DNA of 15,486 nucleotides from Clostridia bacterium (GTDB lineage: Bacteria > Bacillota > Clostridia > Oscillospirales > CAG-272). This document shows positions 12,617 through 15,486 of the stretch, in pieces (positions within the stretch are counted from its first letter, which is position 1; each line of letters starts with the position of its first letter). A program made the position numbers and the translations under genes. The stretch is from positions 1 through 15,486 of the forward strand of contig JAFNZX010000001.1 in NCBI GenBank assembly GCA_017382615.1. Direction: 5' to 3'. Under the pieces are notes generated by a model that had not been told where the DNA came from, did no database searches, and saw only the letters and a list, made by a program, of their open reading frames with translations.

Positions 12617-14899
12617 ATGAGTAATCTGACAGGACTTGAACAAAAAATTGTTGAAATGGCGGCGCGTATTCGCGAGCTTCGTGAGATTGAGGGCTTGAGC
12701 GTTTCCTATATGGCAAACGCCGCAGGCGTCAGCCAGGAGGAATACCTGGATTGCGAGGCGGGAAAGCGTGACCTCAACTTTGCATTCATCTATCGTTGTG
12801 CGCAAGCTCTGCGCGTGGACGTGACAGAAATCATCGAGGGCTCAGCACCCAAGCTGCAGACCTATACGCTGACACGTCGCGGTACGGGGCAAAAGATCGA
12901 GCAGGCACACGGCATGAACTATTACAATATGGCGTACACCTTCAAAAGCAGGATTGCCGAGCCCTTGTTTGTGCGTGCCACCTACAGCGAGGAGCTGGAA
13001 AACGCCCCTATCGCAGTCACCAGCCACCAAGGGCAGGAATGCGATATCGTGATCGACGGCAGACTCAAGGTGCAGATTGGCGACCACGTGGAAATTCTGA
13101 GCGCAGGCGACACCATTTATTACGATTCCTCCATTCCGCACGGTATGGTTGCCGTGGGCGGCAAGGATTGCACCTTCTACGCCATTGTGCTTGACCCCGA
13201 CGCAGCGGATCTGATCAAGGCGGTTGAGATGGGCGCAGCACCCACCATTGCGGTGCGTGACGACCAAAAGCGCGTTTGGCAGAATTTTGTGGACGTCAAG
13301 GAAAACGACAAGGGCGTTTTGCAGTCGCTTTGCTTCAAAAATACCGATCACTTCAACTTTGCATTTGATATTATAGATACGCTGGGACGCGAGAAGCCCG
13401 ACAAGCTTGCCATGCTGCACGTGTCGGAGGACATGACCGAGCGCCGCTTCTCGTTTGGCGATATCAAGCGCGCTTCCTCCCAGTGTGCCAACTACTTCAA
13501 ATCGCTGGGCATCAAGCGAGGCGACCGCGTCATGCTGATCTGCAAGCGACACTACCAGTTCTGGTTCTCCATGCTGGCGCTGCACAAGATCGGCGCGATT
13601 GCCATTCCCGCTACCAATCAGCTGCAGGAGCACGACCTTTCCTACCGTTTCTCTGCAGCAGGCGTCAGTGCCATCGTTTGCACGGCGGACGGTGACGTAG
13701 CGCGTCAGGTGGAGCTTGCCGAGCACGACGCCCCCACGCTGCAGACCAAGATTTTAGTCGGTGGCACGCGCGACGGTTGGCGCAACTTTGACGCAGAGTA
13801 TTCCCTGTTCAGCGGCAAGTGGGAAAGAGATGAAAATTCCCCCGGCGGCGACGATCTGATGCTGATGTTCTTTACGTCGGGCACAACGGGATATCCCAAG
13901 ATCGCAGCGCACAGCTACAAATACGCGCTGGGTCACTTCCACACTGCAAAATACTGGCATTGCGTAGACCCCGACGGCTTGCACCTGACCATTTCCGATA
14001 CCGGTTGGGCAAAGGCAATGTGGGGCAAGATGTACGGTCAATGGCTGTGCGAGGCGGCAACCTTCGTTTACGACTTTGATCGCTTTGACGCATCCGTTAT
14101 TCTGCCCATGTTTGCAAAATACCGCATTACCACCTTCTGTGCTCCCCCCACCATGTACCGCATGATGATCAAGCAGGATCTCAACAAGTACGATCTCTCC
14201 TCGGTCAAGCACGCAGCCATCGCGGGCGAGGCACTCAACCCCGAGGTCTACCACCGCTTCAAGCAGCTCACGGGGCTGGAGCTCATGGAGGGCTTTGGTC
14301 AGTCCGAAACCACCTTGGTCATCGGTAACCTTGCCGGCACCACACCCAAGATCGGCTCAATGGGTAAGCCCGTACCGCTCTACGACGTCTGCATCGTCGA
14401 TCCCGACGGCAATCCCGTTGGCGTGGGCGAATCGGGTGAGATCGTCATCCGCACCGACAAGGAGCACCCGAACGGCTTGTTCCAGGGCTACTACAACGCC
14501 CCCGAAAAGACAAGCGAGGTATGGCACGACGGCTACTACCACACGGGCGACGTGGCGTGGCGTGACGAGGACGGCTACTACTGGTACGTCGGCAGAGTGG
14601 ATGACGTGATCAAGTCGTCCGGCTACCGCATAGGTCCCTTTGAGATCGAGTCCGTCATCATGGAGCTGCCCTACGTCCTGGAATGCGGCGTCAGCGCAGC
14701 GCCCGATGAGATCCGCGGTCAGGTAGTCAAGGCAAGCATTGTGCTCACGGGCGGCAAGCAGCCCTCCGAGGAGCTCAAAAAAGAAATTCAGGCGTACGTC
14801 AAGTCGCGTACCGCTCCCTATAAATATCCCAGAATCGTGGTCTTCTGCGAAAGCCTGCCCAAAACGACAAGCGGAAAGATCATTCGCAACAAGCTGTGA
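12617..14899 (+). CDS. HTH-cupin-acyl-CoA synthetase fusion 2 (T-box regulated)
   Basis: This 760-aa paralogue of the upstream fusion has the same order: helix-turn-helix (about 14-74), cupin (about 112-195; His137, Glu141, His175), and AMP-forming acyl-CoA synthetase (about 245-760). The synthetase carries FTSGTTGYPK (419-428), EGFGQSETT (558-566), YHTGD (641-645) and catalytic Lys754. The synthetase parts of the two copies are close (residues 662-692 here are identical to 659-689 of the first), while the N-terminal 240 residues differ much more. The T-box points to a Leu-linked acid such as isovalerate (inference). The start is ATG 12617, with AAGGAGA 10-11 bases upstream; an ATG five bases earlier opens only a two-codon frame (ATGATATGA). 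It overlaps the next gene by TGATG. Confidence 0.93.
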   Translation: MSNLTGLEQKIVEMAARIRELREIEGLSVSYMANAAGVSQEEYLDCEAGKRDLNFAFIYRCAQALRVDVTEIIEGSAPKLQTYTLTRRGTGQKIEQAHGMNYYNMAYTFKSRIAEPLFVRATYSEELENAPIAVTSHQGQECDIVIDGRLKVQIGDHVEILSAGDTIYYDSSIPHGMVAVGGKDCTFYAIVLDPDAADLIKAVEMGAAPTIAVRDDQKRVWQNFVDVKENDKGVLQSLCFKNTDHFNFAFDIIDTLGREKPDKLAMLHVSEDMTERRFSFGDIKRASSQCANYFKSLGIKRGDRVMLICKRHYQFWFSMLALHKIGAIAIPATNQLQEHDLSYRFSAAGVSAIVCTADGDVARQVELAEHDAPTLQTKILVGGTRDGWRNFDAEYSLFSGKWERDENSPGGDDLMLMFFTSGTTGYPKIAAHSYKYALGHFHTAKYWHCVDPDGLHLTISDTGWAKAMWGKMYGQWLCEAATFVYDFDRFDASVILPMFAKYRITTFCAPPTMYRMMIKQDLNKYDLSSVKHAAIAGEALNPEVYHRFKQLTGLELMEGFGQSETTLVIGNLAGTTPKIGSMGKPVPLYDVCIVDPDGNPVGVGESGEIVIRTDKEHPNGLFQGYYNAPEKTSEVWHDGYYHTGDVAWRDEDGYYWYVGRVDDVIKSSGYRIGPFEIESVIMELPYVLECGVSAAPDEIRGQVVKASIVLTGGKQPSEELKKEIQAYVKSRTAPYKYPRIVVFCESLPKTTSGKIIRNKL

Positions 14900-15486
14900 T
14901 GCAAGAAAAGCGCATTACGCTGTTCGTGGGGCACTACGGCAGCGGAAAGACCAACTTAGCAGTCAACTACGCCGCGCACTTATCCGGGCAGGGCAAGCGC
15001 GTGGTGTTGGCTGATATGGATATCGTCAACCCTTATTTCCGCTCCAAGGACAGTGAAGAGGAGCTCCGAGCACTCGGTATCCAAACGCTCTCCTCCCCTT
15101 ACGCCAACACCAACCTGGACGCGCCCGCCATGCCGTCATCCTTTTACGGCATCTTTGAGCACAAAGACCGCTTTGCGGTACTCGACGTGGGCGGTGACGA
15201 CCGCGGTGCAGTGGCACTGGGCAGATACGTACCCATGATCCGGGAGGAAAACGACTTTGAAATGATCTTCGTGGCAAACGCATACCGTGCGCTGACCCCT
15301 ACTCCCGAGGACGCACTGGAGGTCATGCGTGAGATTGAGCTTGCGTGTAAGCTGCCCGTTACGGCGATTGCCAACAATTCGCACCTGGGCGAGTTTACCG
15401 ACGCAGAAACCGTACTGGCTTCCGAATCCTACGTGCAAAGGCTGTGCGAGCTTTCGGGATTGCCGCTGGTCATGACCGCGTTTGAA
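14899..15486 (+). CDS. SIMIBI-class P-loop NTPase, C-terminus off window
   Basis: The frame is open from ATG 14899 to the right edge (196 residues). It shares the A of the previous TGA (TGATG) and has no ribosome binding site, so translation must be coupled to the synthetase. Features are a P-loop GHYGSGKTN (11-19), LADMDIVNPYFRS (37-49) with an Asp-x-Asp switch region, VLDVGGDDRGA (94-104) as Walker B/switch II, and VTAIANNSHLG (154-164), which fits the base-recognition position of MinD/ParA/CooC-like proteins. The P-loop lacks the extra Lys (KGG) of deviant Walker A motifs. Such NTPases often mature or load cofactors on partner enzymes. I recall this type next to 2-oxoacid:ferredoxin oxidoreductase genes in Clostridia, but that is memory, not seen here. 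Confidence 0.88.
   Translation, partial: MQEKRITLFVGHYGSGKTNLAVNYAAHLSGQGKRVVLADMDIVNPYFRSKDSEEELRALGIQTLSSPYANTNLDAPAMPSSFYGIFEHKDRFAVLDVGGDDRGAVALGRYVPMIREENDFEMIFVANAYRALTPTPEDALEVMREIELACKLPVTAIANNSHLGEFTDAETVLASESYVQRLCELSGLPLVMTAFE

Overview
The window looks like a chromosomal segment of a Gram-positive, spore-former-type Clostridia bacterium, probably a gut or rumen anaerobe. The evidence is SpoVG, a Gram-positive HPr kinase/phosphorylase, a PrsA-like lipoprotein foldase, two T-box leaders, strong AAGGAGG-type ribosome binding sites and consensus sigma-A promoters. Genes are moderately GC-rich and intergenic stretches AT-rich. The sequence alone does not fix the genus.

Layout. 1-2952 (minus strand): an operon read murC, then an endonuclease/exonuclease/phosphatase-family enzyme, then a secreted metallo-beta-lactamase-fold lipoprotein cut by the window edge. 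3112-3405 (plus): spoVG, with a terminator. 3450-4923 (minus): a YegS/DgkB-type lipid kinase followed after one base by a YfcE-type phosphodiesterase. 5076-5974 (plus): three small uncharacterised proteins in a tight operon. 5975-6296: no gene; it holds a perfect 14-bp hairpin, a compact palindromic element made of AGTGATATT words in both orientations, and the terminator of the next minus operon. 6297-8351 (minus): a parvulin-like lipoprotein foldase and a membrane-anchored extracytoplasmic protein. 8519-9451 (plus): hprK.

9537-15486 (plus) is the most unusual part. Two long paralogous proteins (757 and 760 aa) each join an XRE-type helix-turn-helix, a cupin and a complete acyl-CoA synthetase (AMP-forming). 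Each gene has its own consensus promoter and its own complete T-box riboswitch with intrinsic terminator. My hand fold of the Stem I specifier loops reads AUC (Ile) for the first and CUG (Leu) for the second. The second synthetase gene overlaps (TGATG) a SIMIBI-type P-loop NTPase that runs off the window.

Working model (inference): shortage of charged tRNA-Ile or tRNA-Leu switches on activation of branched short-chain acids (2-methylbutyrate, isovalerate or similar) to acyl-CoAs. Reductive carboxylation by a 2-oxoacid:ferredoxin oxidoreductase would then give the branched-chain 2-oxoacids for Ile and Leu. That salvage route is known biochemically from rumen and gut anaerobes. The oxidoreductase is not in the window and is predicted to lie just downstream. 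The T-boxes and domain fusions are directly visible; the substrates and the pathway are not.
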